A stretch of 64,000 nt of DNA from Burkholderiaceae bacterium 16 (GCA_000955785.1 JYOD01000065.1:74877-138876); one strand, 5' to 3'. Positions 41,074 to 50,282 are shown, counted from the first letter of the stretch. Notes: generated by a model from the letters alone, not told the origin. A program made the numbers and translations.

Positions 41074-42663
41074 ATGTTTTCTCGTCGTTACGGCGCGGTC
41101 TGGCTGACCGTGCTCGCGTTGCTCGCGCTGGCGGCACTCGCCGCCATGCAACGGATTTCCCCGGCATGGCTGGCAGCACCGGTCGCGCTGCTGGTGGTCG
41201 GTTTGTGCGACGTTGGCCAATCGCGCCACTCCATCCTGCGGAACTATCCGATCTGGGGCCACCTGCGCTTCTTCTTCGAGTTCATCCGCCCGGAGATCCG
41301 CCAGTATTTCATCGAGGACGACACCAACGAGATGCCGTTCTCGCGTCAGCAGCGCAGCCTCGTCTACCAGCGCGCCAAGAACGAGGTCGACAGCCGGCCC
41401 TTCGGCACCGAGATCGACGTGCGCCTGGCTGGCCACGAGTGGATCAGTCATTCGCTGGCGCCGACCCGCATCCCCTCCGCCGACTTCCGCATCACCGTGG
41501 GCGAGGGCCGCGCCCAGCCTTACTCGCTATCGATCTTCAACGTCTCGGCGATGAGCTTCGGTGCGCTGTCCGGCAACGCGATCCGTTCGCTCAACCGGGG
41601 CGCGAAGCTTGGCGGCTTTATCCACGACACCGGCGAAGGCTCGATCTCCCCGTACCACCGCGCCGAAGGCGGCGACCTGATCTGGGAGGTGGCCTCCGGC
41701 TACTTTGGTTGCCGCCGCGCGGACGGTGGCTTCGATCCCGACAAGTTCGCGGAGCAGGCGCGCTCGCCCCAGGTCAAGATGATCGAGGTCAAGCTCTCGC
41801 AAGGCGCCAAGCCGGGCCATGGCGGCGTACTGCCGGCGGCCAAGGTCACGCCGGAAATTGCCGCCACGCGCGGCATCGCCCTGGGCGAGGACTGCATCTC
41901 GCCGGCCACGCACAGCGAATTCTCCACGCCGCTGGGCCTGCTGCAGTTCGTCGACCGGCTGCGCACGCTGTCCGGTGGCAAGCCGACCGGGTTCAAGCTC
42001 TGCATCGGGCACCCGTGGGAGTTCTTCGGCATCGTCAAAGCCATGCTGGAATCCGGCATCCTGCCCGACTTCATCGTCGTGGATGGTGCCGAAGGTGGCA
42101 CGGGCGCGGCGCCGCTGGAGTTCGTCGACCATATCGGCGTGCCGCTGCAGGAGGGGTTGCTGCTGGTTCACAACACGCTGGTCGGCGTGAACCTGCGCGA
42201 CAAGATCCGCATCGGCGCCAGCGGCAAGATCATCACGGCGTTCGACGTGGCGCGCACGCTGGCCACCGGTGCTGACTGGTGCAACTCGGCGCGCGGCTTC
42301 ATGTTTGCGCTCGGCTGCGTGCAGGCGCAAAAGTGCCATACCGACCGCTGCCCCGTGGGCGTGGCCACGCAGGATCCGGTGCGCCAGCGCGCCATCGTGG
42401 TGCCGGACAAGGCGGATCGCGTAGCCAGCTTCCACCGCCAGACGCTGCATGCGTTGCTGGAAATCCTGCAGGCAGCCGGCCTGCATCATCCGGCCGATCT
42501 CAAGCCGCACCATATCGTGCGGCGTATCTCGCCCAACGAAGTGCGGCTGATGTCCGAACTGCTCAAGTTCCTGATGCCGGGGGACCTGATCAACGGGAAT
42601 TTCCGCTACCAGCTCTACGAGAAGTATTGGCCGCTGGCGCGCTCCGACAGTTTCTCGATGTAA
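41074..42663 (+). CDS. Membrane-anchored FMN/Fe-S glutamate synthase-like protein
   Basis: 529 residues from the ATG giving MFSRRYGAVWLTV, with TAGGAG upstream. Two N-terminal hydrophobic helices (about 8-26 and 31-48) are followed by a glutamate-synthase FMN domain: SIFNVSAMSFGALSGNAIRSLNRGAKLGG, GVLPAAKVTPEIAATRGI, DFIVVDGAEGGTGAAPLEF, and the 3Fe-4S cysteine motif CVQAQKCHTDRCPVGVATQDP. It has neither the glutaminase domain nor the C-terminal GXGXG helix domain of GltB, so it is not a full glutamate synthase. Such stand-alone proteins are widespread and their reaction is unknown. It is a single gene. Confidence 0.9.
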   Translation: MFSRRYGAVWLTVLALLALAALAAMQRISPAWLAAPVALLVVGLCDVGQSRHSILRNYPIWGHLRFFFEFIRPEIRQYFIEDDTNEMPFSRQQRSLVYQRAKNEVDSRPFGTEIDVRLAGHEWISHSLAPTRIPSADFRITVGEGRAQPYSLSIFNVSAMSFGALSGNAIRSLNRGAKLGGFIHDTGEGSISPYHRAEGGDLIWEVASGYFGCRRADGGFDPDKFAEQARSPQVKMIEVKLSQGAKPGHGGVLPAAKVTPEIAATRGIALGEDCISPATHSEFSTPLGLLQFVDRLRTLSGGKPTGFKLCIGHPWEFFGIVKAMLESGILPDFIVVDGAEGGTGAAPLEFVDHIGVPLQEGLLLVHNTLVGVNLRDKIRIGASGKIITAFDVARTLATGADWCNSARGFMFALGCVQAQKCHTDRCPVGVATQDPVRQRAIVVPDKADRVASFHRQTLHALLEILQAAGLHHPADLKPHHIVRRISPNEVRLMSELLKFLMPGDLINGNFRYQLYEKYWPLARSDSFSM

Positions 42664-42672
42664 AGCGCCGCG

Positions 42673-43587
42673 CTAGCGGGCGGCTTGCGGAGCCGGCAGG
42701 CGGGCGCGCCCGTGCTGGCGGAATGCGCTGGGCGCCTGCCCAACATGCTTGGCAAAGAAGCGCGCGAAATACGCGGCATCCGCAAAGCCCAGCGTCGAGG
42801 CGATCTGCTTGATATCGAGATCGCTATAGAGCAGATCGCGCTGCGCCTCCACGATCAAGCGCGAATGGATCAGCTGCAGCGCGCTCCTGCCGGCAAGCTG
42901 CTGGCAGATGCGGTTGAGCTGGGTGGGCGAGATACCGAGCGTGTCGGCGTAGCCCGGAAGATCCTGGTGGTTCCGAAAACGTGCCTCCACCAGTTGCTGG
43001 AACTGCTGAAAATGGCGTGCGGTCCTGCCCGCCGGCTGCGCCCCGGTTGCGCCCGCGCCCGAAGCGCGCCGGGCAATACCGACCAGCAGCAAGGACAGCA
43101 GCGCCGACAAGGCCGCGCCGCGCCACAGCGATACCGCGTTCATCTCCGCACGAAACAGTTCCAGCGCCCCGGCAAGCACGGTGGCGTCATCGCGCTCGCT
43201 GCGGGCCGGGTCACCGAACTGGTCATGGTAGGGCCGCTCGAACAGCGGCAGCGCATCCGGCACGCCAGCCAGCAGCGTGTGCAGGTAGTGATCGGTCATG
43301 GTGATCACGATGCCGTCCACGTCAGGCGTAAACCGAAAGCCATGCACGCAGCGCGGCGGCACCGTCACCACGGTGCGCGAGCCCAGCGGGTACTCGCGAT
43401 CGTCGAGCAGCGCGCGGCCGCCCCCCTGGTGCACGTAGAGAACCTGGAAGAAGCGCTCGTGGCGGTGCGGCTTGATCTCCCAGTCGTTGATGCCGCTGCG
43501 CTCCGGGATCGACTCGAAATGCAGTTGTTCCAGCAGGGGCTCGTTGGAGTTGACCCCATAGAGCGAGTAGGTCGGGACGGTTTTCAT
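42673..43587 (-). CDS. AraC-family transcriptional regulator
   Basis: 304 residues from the ATG giving MKTVPTYSLYGVNSNEP. The N-terminal cupin (about 30-110; EIKPHRHERFFQVLYVHQGGGRALLDDREYPL) is followed by an AraC helix-turn-helix pair (about 195-295; YADTLGISPTQLNRICQQLAGRSALQLIHSRLIVEAQRDLL and DIKQIASTLGFADAAYFARFFAKHVGQAPSAFR). The arrangement resembles PobR/HpaA regulators of 4-hydroxybenzoate or 4-hydroxyphenylacetate use. It lies 92 bp after the Bug gene on the same strand, so it may close the CoA-transferase operon. The frame is open far upstream, but that is a shadow of the Bug gene. Confidence 0.88.
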   Translation of the reverse strand: MKTVPTYSLYGVNSNEPLLEQLHFESIPERSGINDWEIKPHRHERFFQVLYVHQGGGRALLDDREYPLGSRTVVTVPPRCVHGFRFTPDVDGIVITMTDHYLHTLLAGVPDALPLFERPYHDQFGDPARSERDDATVLAGALELFRAEMNAVSLWRGAALSALLSLLLVGIARRASGAGATGAQPAGRTARHFQQFQQLVEARFRNHQDLPGYADTLGISPTQLNRICQQLAGRSALQLIHSRLIVEAQRDLLYSDLDIKQIASTLGFADAAYFARFFAKHVGQAPSAFRQHGRARLPAPQAAR

Positions 43588-43679
43588 GGGGCGGGGGGCG
43601 GCACCGGGGTGCCAATTGTCCCGCCGGGGGGCGGATCTGTCCATCGGCGCTGCCGCTTGCCATGGCAGCGCGGCGATGG

Positions 43680-44726
43680 TTACTGATCCGCCTTGGCGCC
43701 CGACTTGCGCACGATCTCGGCCCACTTGTTGCCCTCCGCCACGGTGTAGCGCGCGAACTCGGCAGGGGAGGAACCTATGGGTTCGGCGCCCATGTCGGCG
43801 TACTGGCGCTGCACGTCGGGCTGCCGCAGCGCCTGCGCGGCGTGGGCCGCCAGCTTCTCCACGATCGGGGCCGGCGTGCCGCGCGGTGCCCATAGCCCGT
43901 ACCAGGTGCTGATATTGAAGCCGGGCAAGCCCGACTCCGCCACCGTGGGCACGTCTGGCAGGGCACGCGCGCGCTTGAGCGTGGTGACGGCCACGGCGCG
44001 CAGCTTGCCGGCCTTGATAAACGGCATGGCCGATGGCATGGAATCGAACATCAACTGGATCTGGCCGCCCATCAGGTCGGTCAGCGCGGGCGAGCTGCCC
44101 TTGTACGGCACGTGCTGCATCGAGACATTGGCGGCGAACTTGAACGACTCGCCCGCCAGTTGCTGGGCCGACGCATTGCCCGCCGAACCAAAGTTGATGC
44201 TGCCGCCCTTGGCCTTGGCATAGGCGATCAGGTCCTGCACGGTCTTGACCGGCGAATCGTTGTTGACCACCAGCACAAGAGGCACATCGGCCAGCTGCGT
44301 GATGGGCACAAAATCGCGGAAGGCGTCGTAGCGCATCTTGGGGTAGATGCTCGGGTTGATCACATGCAGCGAGGCATTGGCCAGGATCGTGTAGCCGTCG
44401 GGCGCGGCCTTGGCGACCACTTCCGCGCCGATCATGCCGCTGGCGCCCGGCTTGTTGTCGATCACGACCGTCTGGCCGAGCGTGTCGCCCATCTTGACGC
44501 CGACCACGCGCGCCAGCAGGTCGGTGGGGCCGCCCGGCGGGTAAGGCAGCACCATGCGGATGGGGCGTTGCGGGAAATCGTCGGCGGCACGGGCGGGAGA
44601 TGCGCCGAGGGCGGCAATGGCAGCCGTGGCCAGGGTCCCCAGCAAGAGCAGATGGCGTGCGCAACGGCGATGCTGGGTGCGGTGTGTACCGTGTTGCGTG
44701 TTCAGGACCCTGAATCGGAATGGCAT
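43680..44726 (-). CDS. Bug-family periplasmic solute receptor
   Basis: 348 residues from the ATG giving MPFRFRVLNTQHG, which has AAGGAGA upstream; the frame is open much further but there it is a shadow of the dehydrogenase gene. A long signal peptide ends near PARA-ADDF (about residue 47). Receptor blocks are PIRMVLPYPPGGPTDLLARVVG, GQTVVIDNKPGASG, INFGSAGNASAQQLAGESF and LPDVPTVAESGLPGFNISTWYG. It starts inside the dehydrogenase gene (25-bp overlap), so it belongs to the CoA-transferase/dehydrogenase operon and probably binds the acid that the operon uses. Confidence 0.92.
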   Translation of the reverse strand: MPFRFRVLNTQHGTHRTQHRRCARHLLLLGTLATAAIAALGASPARAADDFPQRPIRMVLPYPPGGPTDLLARVVGVKMGDTLGQTVVIDNKPGASGMIGAEVVAKAAPDGYTILANASLHVINPSIYPKMRYDAFRDFVPITQLADVPLVLVVNNDSPVKTVQDLIAYAKAKGGSINFGSAGNASAQQLAGESFKFAANVSMQHVPYKGSSPALTDLMGGQIQLMFDSMPSAMPFIKAGKLRAVAVTTLKRARALPDVPTVAESGLPGFNISTWYGLWAPRGTPAPIVEKLAAHAAQALRQPDVQRQYADMGAEPIGSSPAEFARYTVAEGNKWAEIVRKSGAKADQ

Positions 44727-45736
44727 GAATTTGTCTCCTTGATTTTTATCGCGACTTTGCCGACGACCTGCCTGGCTTCCAGGGCGCCCAGCGCCTCGGC
44801 CAGCCCGCTCATCGGGTACACCTTCGACACGGTCGGTCGAATCTTGCCCTCGCTGGCCCAGCCGCACAGCGTGCGCATGACGGCCTGCAGCGCAGGCGCA
44901 TGCTGTGCCCGCTCGTTGGCGGGGGTCCAGCCGATATAGCGGCCTACAAAAAATCCATGCAGCGTCAGGTTCTTCACCAGCAGCAGGTTCAGCGGCGCTT
45001 GCGGGATGCGGCCACTGGCAAAGCCGATGCTGAGAATCCGCGCATTGGCAGCGGCCGCGCGCAGCGCCTGGTCGAACAGGTCGCCGCCTACGGGATCCAC
45101 CACCACGTCGGCACCATGCCCGCCGGTTACGCGCTTGACGGTGGCGGCCAGGTCTTCCGGGGCCAGCGCATGCTGAGCGCCGCGCAGCAGGGCCTCCGCG
45201 CGTTTCGATTCGGTGCTGGCGCAGGCGATCACCCGCGCGCCCAGCTGGTGGGCGATTTCCACCGCGGCCAGGCCCACGCCGGCGCCGGCGCCGAGCACCA
45301 GCACCGTTTCGCCCGGCTGCACGGCGCCGCGCCACACCAGGCCGCAGTAAGCGGTGCCGTAGGAGAGCGGGACCGGCAGGGCTTGCAGCGCGCCAAGCGT
45401 ATCGGGTATGGAGTAGACGGTGTACTCCGGCAGCGTGACTTCGTCGGCAAAGCAGCCCCAGTCGGCAATGGCCACCACGCGGTCGCCGGGGCGCAGGCGC
45501 GTGACGGCCGCGCCGCAAGCCACTACGCGGCCGACCGCCTCGGTGCCGGGCACGAACGGCAACGGCGGCTTGGTCTGGTAGCGTCCCGCGACCATCAGGC
45601 CGGTGGCGTGGCTCACGCTTGCATATTCCACGGCAAGCGTGACCGCGTGCGGATCCGCAAGCGCCGGCCGCGGGATGCTCGCCAGGCGGACGTCTTGCGC
45701 TTTGCCGAAGTGCTCGCAGAGCAGGGCGCGCATCAT
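44702..45736 (-). CDS. MDR-family NADPH:quinone oxidoreductase-like dehydrogenase
   Basis: 344 residues. It is a medium-chain dehydrogenase/reductase without the zinc ligands of alcohol dehydrogenases: N-terminal PGTEAVGRVVACG, the Rossmann motif VLGAGAGVGLAAVEIAHQLGARVIA, then VVDPVGGDLFDQALRAAA and a family-typical end. Such enzymes reduce enoyl-CoA or quinone-like substrates with NADPH. The start ATG ATG overlaps the TGA of the CoA-transferase gene, so translation is coupled; the gene also overlaps the Bug start by 25 bp. Confidence 0.88.
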   Translation of the reverse strand: MMRALLCEHFGKAQDVRLASIPRPALADPHAVTLAVEYASVSHATGLMVAGRYQTKPPLPFVPGTEAVGRVVACGAAVTRLRPGDRVVAIADWGCFADEVTLPEYTVYSIPDTLGALQALPVPLSYGTAYCGLVWRGAVQPGETVLVLGAGAGVGLAAVEIAHQLGARVIACASTESKRAEALLRGAQHALAPEDLAATVKRVTGGHGADVVVDPVGGDLFDQALRAAAANARILSIGFASGRIPQAPLNLLLVKNLTLHGFFVGRYIGWTPANERAQHAPALQAVMRTLCGWASEGKIRPTVSKVYPMSGLAEALGALEARQVVGKVAIKIKETNSCHSDSGS

Positions 45737-47001
45737 GCCGTGGCTCCCGCCGTGTTTTGGCCAGCCAAAGGGCTAGCCTGCCTGACAACGCCCAACTCCA
45801 GCAATCGGGCGAGCTTGTCAGGCGCTATGCCACATTCGCGCAGCACGGCTTCGGTGTGTTCGCCGACTCGCGGCGCTGCGGTGGGCACGCGCCGCATGCC
45901 CTTGGCCGGGATGCCGGCAAACGGCAGGGTACCCAGGCCAGGCTGCGCTACCGTCTGGAACGTCTCCTGCTGCGCGGCCTGCGGGTGATCGAGCACTTGC
46001 CGGTAGTCGCGCACCGGCGCATGGAGGATATCGTGCGCCTGAAGGATGCGCAGCCAGTGCCCCGTGCTCTTGCTGGCAAGCACCGCAGCCACGGCGTCCT
46101 GCAGCCACGCCGCATGCGCCATGCGGCTGGCATTGTCGGCAAAGCGCGCATCGTCCGCCCACGCCGGGCGATCCAGCGCCAGGCACAGCCTGCCGAACTG
46201 CGCGTTGTTCAGCGCCAGCAAGGTGAGGCTGCCGTCGCTGGTGGCAAACACGCCATTCGGCGCGCTCACCGGCCCGGCGGCCACGGCACCCTGGATGGCG
46301 TACTCGAGGATATTGTTGGCCTGCAGCGCTACGCAGGCGTCGAACAGGTTTAGCTCGACATGTGCGCCGAGGCCGCGGCGAAAGCGCCTGCACAAGGCAG
46401 CGGCGCAGGCTTGCGCCGCATACAGGCCGGTGGCCGCGTCCGCCAGCAGCATGCCGACGCGGCGCGGCGTGCCGTCGGCCATGCGGTTAGTGTGCATGAG
46501 GCCGCTGTCGGCCTGCATCACCGAGTCCGAGGCCGGATAGTCGGCATAGGGGCCGTCCGCGCCGTAGCCGCTGATCGACACATAGACCAGCGCCGGGTTG
46601 CGCGCGCACAGCGTGGCATAGCCCACGCCGAGCCGCTCGGCAACCTGCGGCCGGAAGTTCTGCACCACGATATCCGCTTGCAGCGCGAGGTCGAATAGCA
46701 GCGCCTTGCCGGCGTCGGTGGCCGCATCGATGCAGACGCCGCGCTTGCCGGCGTTGTACGCGATCGACAGCGCGCTGTGCTCCCCGCGCACCACGCCCAC
46801 ATGCCTGCCCCAGTCGCCCGCAGGCGGATCGACCTTGATGACCTCGGCGCCTTGTTGCCAGAGGATATGCGCGCAATACGGGCCCGCAATGCCCTGGCTG
46901 ATATCCAGGATGCGCAGGCGAGAGAAGGGCAGCTCGTCAACCGCTTCGGATGAAGAGGCAGTATGTGAAGCTAGTGCGGATTGCAGGTCGGTCTGGGCCA
47001 T
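45733..47001 (-). CDS. CaiB/BaiF (class III) CoA transferase
   Basis: 422 residues with the family III layout: FSRLRILDISQGIAGPYCAHILWQQGAEVIKVDPPAGDWGR at the N-terminus, VVQNFRPQVAERLGVGYATL and SGYGADGPYADYPASDSVMQADSGLM, and a C-terminal VGEHTEAVLRECGI. It moves CoA between acids. First gene of an operon with an enoyl-CoA-type reductase and a Bug receptor, which suggests import of an acid, activation as a CoA ester and reduction. A divergent LysR gene (100 bp away) is the probable regulator. Confidence 0.92.
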   Translation of the reverse strand: MAQTDLQSALASHTASSSEAVDELPFSRLRILDISQGIAGPYCAHILWQQGAEVIKVDPPAGDWGRHVGVVRGEHSALSIAYNAGKRGVCIDAATDAGKALLFDLALQADIVVQNFRPQVAERLGVGYATLCARNPALVYVSISGYGADGPYADYPASDSVMQADSGLMHTNRMADGTPRRVGMLLADAATGLYAAQACAAALCRRFRRGLGAHVELNLFDACVALQANNILEYAIQGAVAAGPVSAPNGVFATSDGSLTLLALNNAQFGRLCLALDRPAWADDARFADNASRMAHAAWLQDAVAAVLASKSTGHWLRILQAHDILHAPVRDYRQVLDHPQAAQQETFQTVAQPGLGTLPFAGIPAKGMRRVPTAAPRVGEHTEAVLRECGIAPDKLARLLELGVVRQASPLAGQNTAGATA

Positions 47002-47101
47002 CGGCAGGGATCTGGGAGTCGTAAGGTGGCGTCGGATGGCTTATGCTAGGGCGTACTCCTGGCCGTGACAATCCGCCGGCCTGTGCCACCCGTGTTGACT
47101 C

Positions 47102-48064
47102 ATGATTGACAATAATCCCAGCTTCGACTTGAACCTGATCCGGCTGTTCGTCACGCTGGTGGAATCCAGAACGCTCACGGCCGCCGCCGCGCGCGGCGGC
47201 ATGACCCGCTCCAATGTTTCGCGCCGTCTCAAGGCCCTTGAGCAGCATATGGGCGCGCAACTGATGCGGCGCACCACCCGCCATGTGGAGCTGACCGAGG
47301 CCGGGCGGCTGCTGTATGCGCACGGCGTTCGTATGCTCGATGAGCTGCAGGCGGCGGGCACCTCTATCGACAGCCTTGGCCAGACCGTGCGCGGCGACGT
47401 GCGGATCCGCCTGCCCACCGGACTCGGGCATCTCTACCTGGCGCAGGTATTACTGGAATTTGCCCGGCAATACCCGGCCATCTCCCTGCGCGTGCTGATC
47501 AACGACTACATCGGCGACCTGATTTCCGCCGAGGTGGATGTGGCGCTGAAGATCACCTCCCTGCCGCCGGAGGACCACGTGGCGCGCAGGATTTGCGGGG
47601 TAGGCTGGTGCCTGTGCGCAGCGCCGGCCTTCCTGGCTGAGCATGGGCCAGTGAGCCGCGCCGAGGATCTTGGCCACTGCGACCTGATTGCGCCGGCATC
47701 GCTCGGGCGGCGCTTTGATCTCAAGCTGAGACTGGCCGGCACGCCGCTGATCCTGCGGGTCGCCCCGCGCATCCAGTCCGGCGATTATCCCTTCCTGTTC
47801 GAGTCGATGATGGCTGGACTTGGCGTTGCTCTGTTGCCGCGCTATGCGGTGTGGCAGCAGATCGGCCGCGGCGAAGTGGTGGAGGTGTTGCCCGAATACG
47901 AACCCGAAGGCGTGGGCGACAGCATTTACATGCTGACGGCGCCGAACCGGTTTCCCACGCTGGCCACCCGCACCCTGATGGATTTCATCCGAGCGCGGCT
48001 GGAGAGCCAGGCGGGCAACTGGGTTGGGCGTGGGGCTGGTGGGGAGGTTGCGGCCGCTCGATAG
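47102..48064 (+). CDS. LysR-family transcriptional regulator
   Basis: 320 residues. The winged helix is FVTLVESRTLTAAAARGGMTRSNVSRRLKALEQHMGAQLMRRTTRHVELTEAGRLL, and the C-terminal effector domain is of the CrgA/DmlR type (RIRLPTGLGHLYLAQVLLEFARQYPAISLRVL). It starts 100 bp from the divergent CoA-transferase gene and probably controls that operon. Confidence 0.9.
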   Translation: MIDNNPSFDLNLIRLFVTLVESRTLTAAAARGGMTRSNVSRRLKALEQHMGAQLMRRTTRHVELTEAGRLLYAHGVRMLDELQAAGTSIDSLGQTVRGDVRIRLPTGLGHLYLAQVLLEFARQYPAISLRVLINDYIGDLISAEVDVALKITSLPPEDHVARRICGVGWCLCAAPAFLAEHGPVSRAEDLGHCDLIAPASLGRRFDLKLRLAGTPLILRVAPRIQSGDYPFLFESMMAGLGVALLPRYAVWQQIGRGEVVEVLPEYEPEGVGDSIYMLTAPNRFPTLATRTLMDFIRARLESQAGNWVGRGAGGEVAAAR

Positions 48065-48073
48065 CTTGGCGGC

Positions 48074-48660
48074 TCACACCAGCGAACGTGCGCCGGATGG
48101 GCTGCCCTGCTGGCGCCTTGCGACGCCCAGGAAGGCCGGCGCCATGCCGGCTAGCTGGTCGGCGGCTTCGCGCAGCGCCGGCAGTATCTCCCGTACGGCT
48201 TTCTCCTTTGCCGTTTCGCTCGACAGCAGGTTGGCGCTGATGGCGGCAACCACATTGCCGTCGTCGTCCCTGACGGGCACGCCAAGGCCGCAAATGGCCG
48301 CGTCGAATTCCCCGTCGACCCATGCGTAGCCCTCGCGCGCGACGGCTTCCAGGGCCGCAAACAGTTCGTCCTTGTCGTGCAACGTGGCGGGCGTATAGGC
48401 CTTGAACACGGTCGCTTGCGCATACGCCTCGAGCATCTCGCGATCCTGGTAGGCCAGCAACACGCGGCCCGGTGCCGTGGCATAGGCCGGCACGCGGCTG
48501 CCTACGCCCAGGCGCAACGACATGATCTTGCGCGACGGGATGCGCAGCGCGTAGACCACCTCCTGCCCATCGAAGACCGCCAGCGCGCAGGCCGCATGGC
48601 ACACATCTGCGCGCGGCTGACAGACTTGTTCAAGAGCCGGACGCAGGCGCAATGGGGGGC
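48074..48660 (-). pseudogene. IclR-family regulator, N-terminal DNA-binding domain missing
   Basis: The effector domain of an IclR regulator is intact: LRPALEQVC, ACALAVFDGQEVVYALRIPSRKIMSLRLGVGSRVPAYATAPGRVLLAY, EGYAWVDGEFDAAICGLGVPVRDDDGNVVAAISANLL. The frame stays open upstream to 48919, but the sequence before about 48649 has no IclR winged helix in any frame; instead a CoA-transferase tail appears on the other strand from about 48788. This looks like a deletion or rearrangement that removed the DNA-binding half. A shortened protein could still be made, but it could not bind DNA in the usual way. Confidence 0.65.
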
Positions 48661-48787
48661 GCTTGGCAGGCAGTGGGATGTATGCCTTGGACCGGTGCTC
48701 ACTGGCGCCGAGGCACTTGTCAAGGCGCAGGCTGATCAGTTGCCGGTGTTCGAGCGGTTCCGTTGTGGTGGGCGGGATTGCGCGACG

Positions 48788-48964
48788 CTCAGCGGGCGGC
48801 CAGCGGATCTGGCGTGGCGAGCGGCGGACGCAGTGGCGCGTCCACCCGCGCAAGGTGAACACAACATGGAGGTCCTGGCGGAACTGGGCCTGGCCGAGGA
48901 TGCGATCCTGCACTGGCACGCCACAGGCGTGGTCAGGTCCGCTTCCCCGGCATTGCCCGGGTGA
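48788..48964 (+). pseudogene. Remnant of a CaiB/BaiF CoA-transferase C-terminus
   Basis: The frame ending at TGA 48962-48964 reads PPAQGEHNMEVLAELGL, the characteristic C-terminal motif of class III CoA transferases (compare VGEHTEAVLRECGI in the complete gene at 45733). About 58 codons are recognisable; no start or upstream domain is present. It abuts the truncated IclR gene on the opposite strand, so both ends appear to have been joined by a past rearrangement. Confidence 0.6.
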
Positions 48965-49014
48965 GTGGATGACTAACGCCGGTGCTGACGCGCCGGCGTA
49001 CTTCTGCGTTCCCC

Positions 49015-49929
49015 TTACTGCGGGCCCAACTTCTTGATCAGCGCATCCAGCATCGCCAGTTCCTGCTCGTCCAGATCCGTCAGTGGCGCGCGGACCGGGC
49101 CGGCATCGTGGCCGACCAGCTTCGCGCCGGCCTTGACGATGCTCACGGCGTAACCGGCGCGGCGGTTACGGATGTCGAGGTAGGGCAGGAAGAACTCGTC
49201 GATCAGGCGGTTGGTGGTGGCGTGGTCGTCGGCCGCGATCGCACGGTAGAAGTCCATCGCCGTCTTGGGGATGAAGTTGAACACGGCCGAGGAGTACACC
49301 GGCACGCCCAGCGCCTTGTAGGCAGCGGCATAGACTTCGGCGGTGGGCAGGCCACCCAGGTAGGACAGGCGGTCGCCAAGCTTGCGGCGGATACGCACCA
49401 TGTTCTCGATCTCGCCCACGCCGTCCTTGAAACCGATCAGGTTGGGGCAGCGGTCCGCCAGGCGTTCCAGCATTTCCGCGTTGATGCGGGAGTTGCCGCG
49501 GTTGTAGACGATCACGCCGATATGAACCGACTTGCAGACTTCCTCGATATGGTTGGCAATGCCATCCTGGCAGGCTTCGGTGAGGTAGTGCGGCAGCAGC
49601 AGGATGCCCTTGGCGCCGAGACGCTGGGCTTCCTTGGCGTAGGCGATGGCCATGCGGGTGGGTCCGCCGGCGCCGGCAAGGATCGGCACCTTGCCCGCAC
49701 AGGTTTCCACGGCGGTGCGGATCACATTGGAATAGTCGTCCGGCGTCAGCGAGAAGAACTCGCCGGTGCCGCCGGCGGCGAACAAGGCCGTGGCGCCGTA
49801 GGGGGCCAGCCATTCGAGGCGCTCGACGTAGGTCTCGGGACGGAAGTTGCCTTGCGCGTCGAAGTCGGTCACGGGGAAGGAGAGCAGGCCTTCCGAGACG
49901 ATCTGCTTGAGTTCTTGTGGTGTGGTCAT
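49015..49929 (-). CDS. kdgD: 5-dehydro-4-deoxyglucarate dehydratase
   Basis: 304 residues from the ATG giving MTTPQELKQIVSEG, the usual KdgD length. It is a DHDPS-fold class I lyase: Schiff-base lysine K168 in LIGFKDGVGEIENM, Y142 in VIVYNRGNSRIN, and GGTGEFFSLTPDDY. The enzyme dehydrates and decarboxylates 5-keto-4-deoxy-D-glucarate to 2-oxoglutarate semialdehyde plus CO2. The divergent permease and galactarate dehydratase supply its substrate. No semialdehyde dehydrogenase gene adjoins it, so the last step must be encoded elsewhere. A sequence box upstream matches one before the permease gene. Confidence 0.93.
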   Translation of the reverse strand: MTTPQELKQIVSEGLLSFPVTDFDAQGNFRPETYVERLEWLAPYGATALFAAGGTGEFFSLTPDDYSNVIRTAVETCAGKVPILAGAGGPTRMAIAYAKEAQRLGAKGILLLPHYLTEACQDGIANHIEEVCKSVHIGVIVYNRGNSRINAEMLERLADRCPNLIGFKDGVGEIENMVRIRRKLGDRLSYLGGLPTAEVYAAAYKALGVPVYSSAVFNFIPKTAMDFYRAIAADDHATTNRLIDEFFLPYLDIRNRRAGYAVSIVKAGAKLVGHDAGPVRAPLTDLDEQELAMLDALIKKLGPQ

Positions 49930-50010
49930 GATGGCTGGTCCTGAGCGCCGCAAGGGCAGGGTTTAGGGCAGTGGCTCTGGTGCTTTCCGGAGGTCCGCAC
50001 ATTTTCGAGA

Positions 50011-50025
50011 TACGTCATCGTACAA
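50011..50025 (-). promoter_or_regulatory. Shared regulatory box, kdgD side
   Basis: Read on the minus strand it is TTGTACGATGACGTA, 82 bp before the kdgD start. It matches the box before the permease gene at 12 of 15 positions in the same orientation relative to its gene. Confidence 0.45.
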
Positions 50026-50282
50026 GTAGGTTGACGATTGTGCAAGTGGATTTGTTTGGCACCAGCAGGGCACCGCACGAAATCCCGATGGCCGGCCTAT
50101 GAGCGTCGGGGTCATGGCAAAACGCTGCGAAATGCCTGAACCGGCCTGAAATCTGCCTGAAAGCTAGCTTCGAACAGCGTGCAGCCGTCATACCGATGAA
50201 CGCGCAACATGAGCGTGCATCGATCTTCCACGAACACTTCACCTCGGGTAAACACTGAATGCTGCGTGGGAAACCCGTTGCC

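Noticed and set aside
42673..44664. Apparent 663-residue protein fusing the AraC regulator to upstream sequence
   Set aside because: The upstream part is an out-of-frame reading of the Bug gene; the AraC start is the ATG at 43587.
43680..45788. Apparent 702-residue Bug protein
   Set aside because: The N-terminal half is a shadow of the dehydrogenase gene; a ribosome-binding site marks the true start at 44726.
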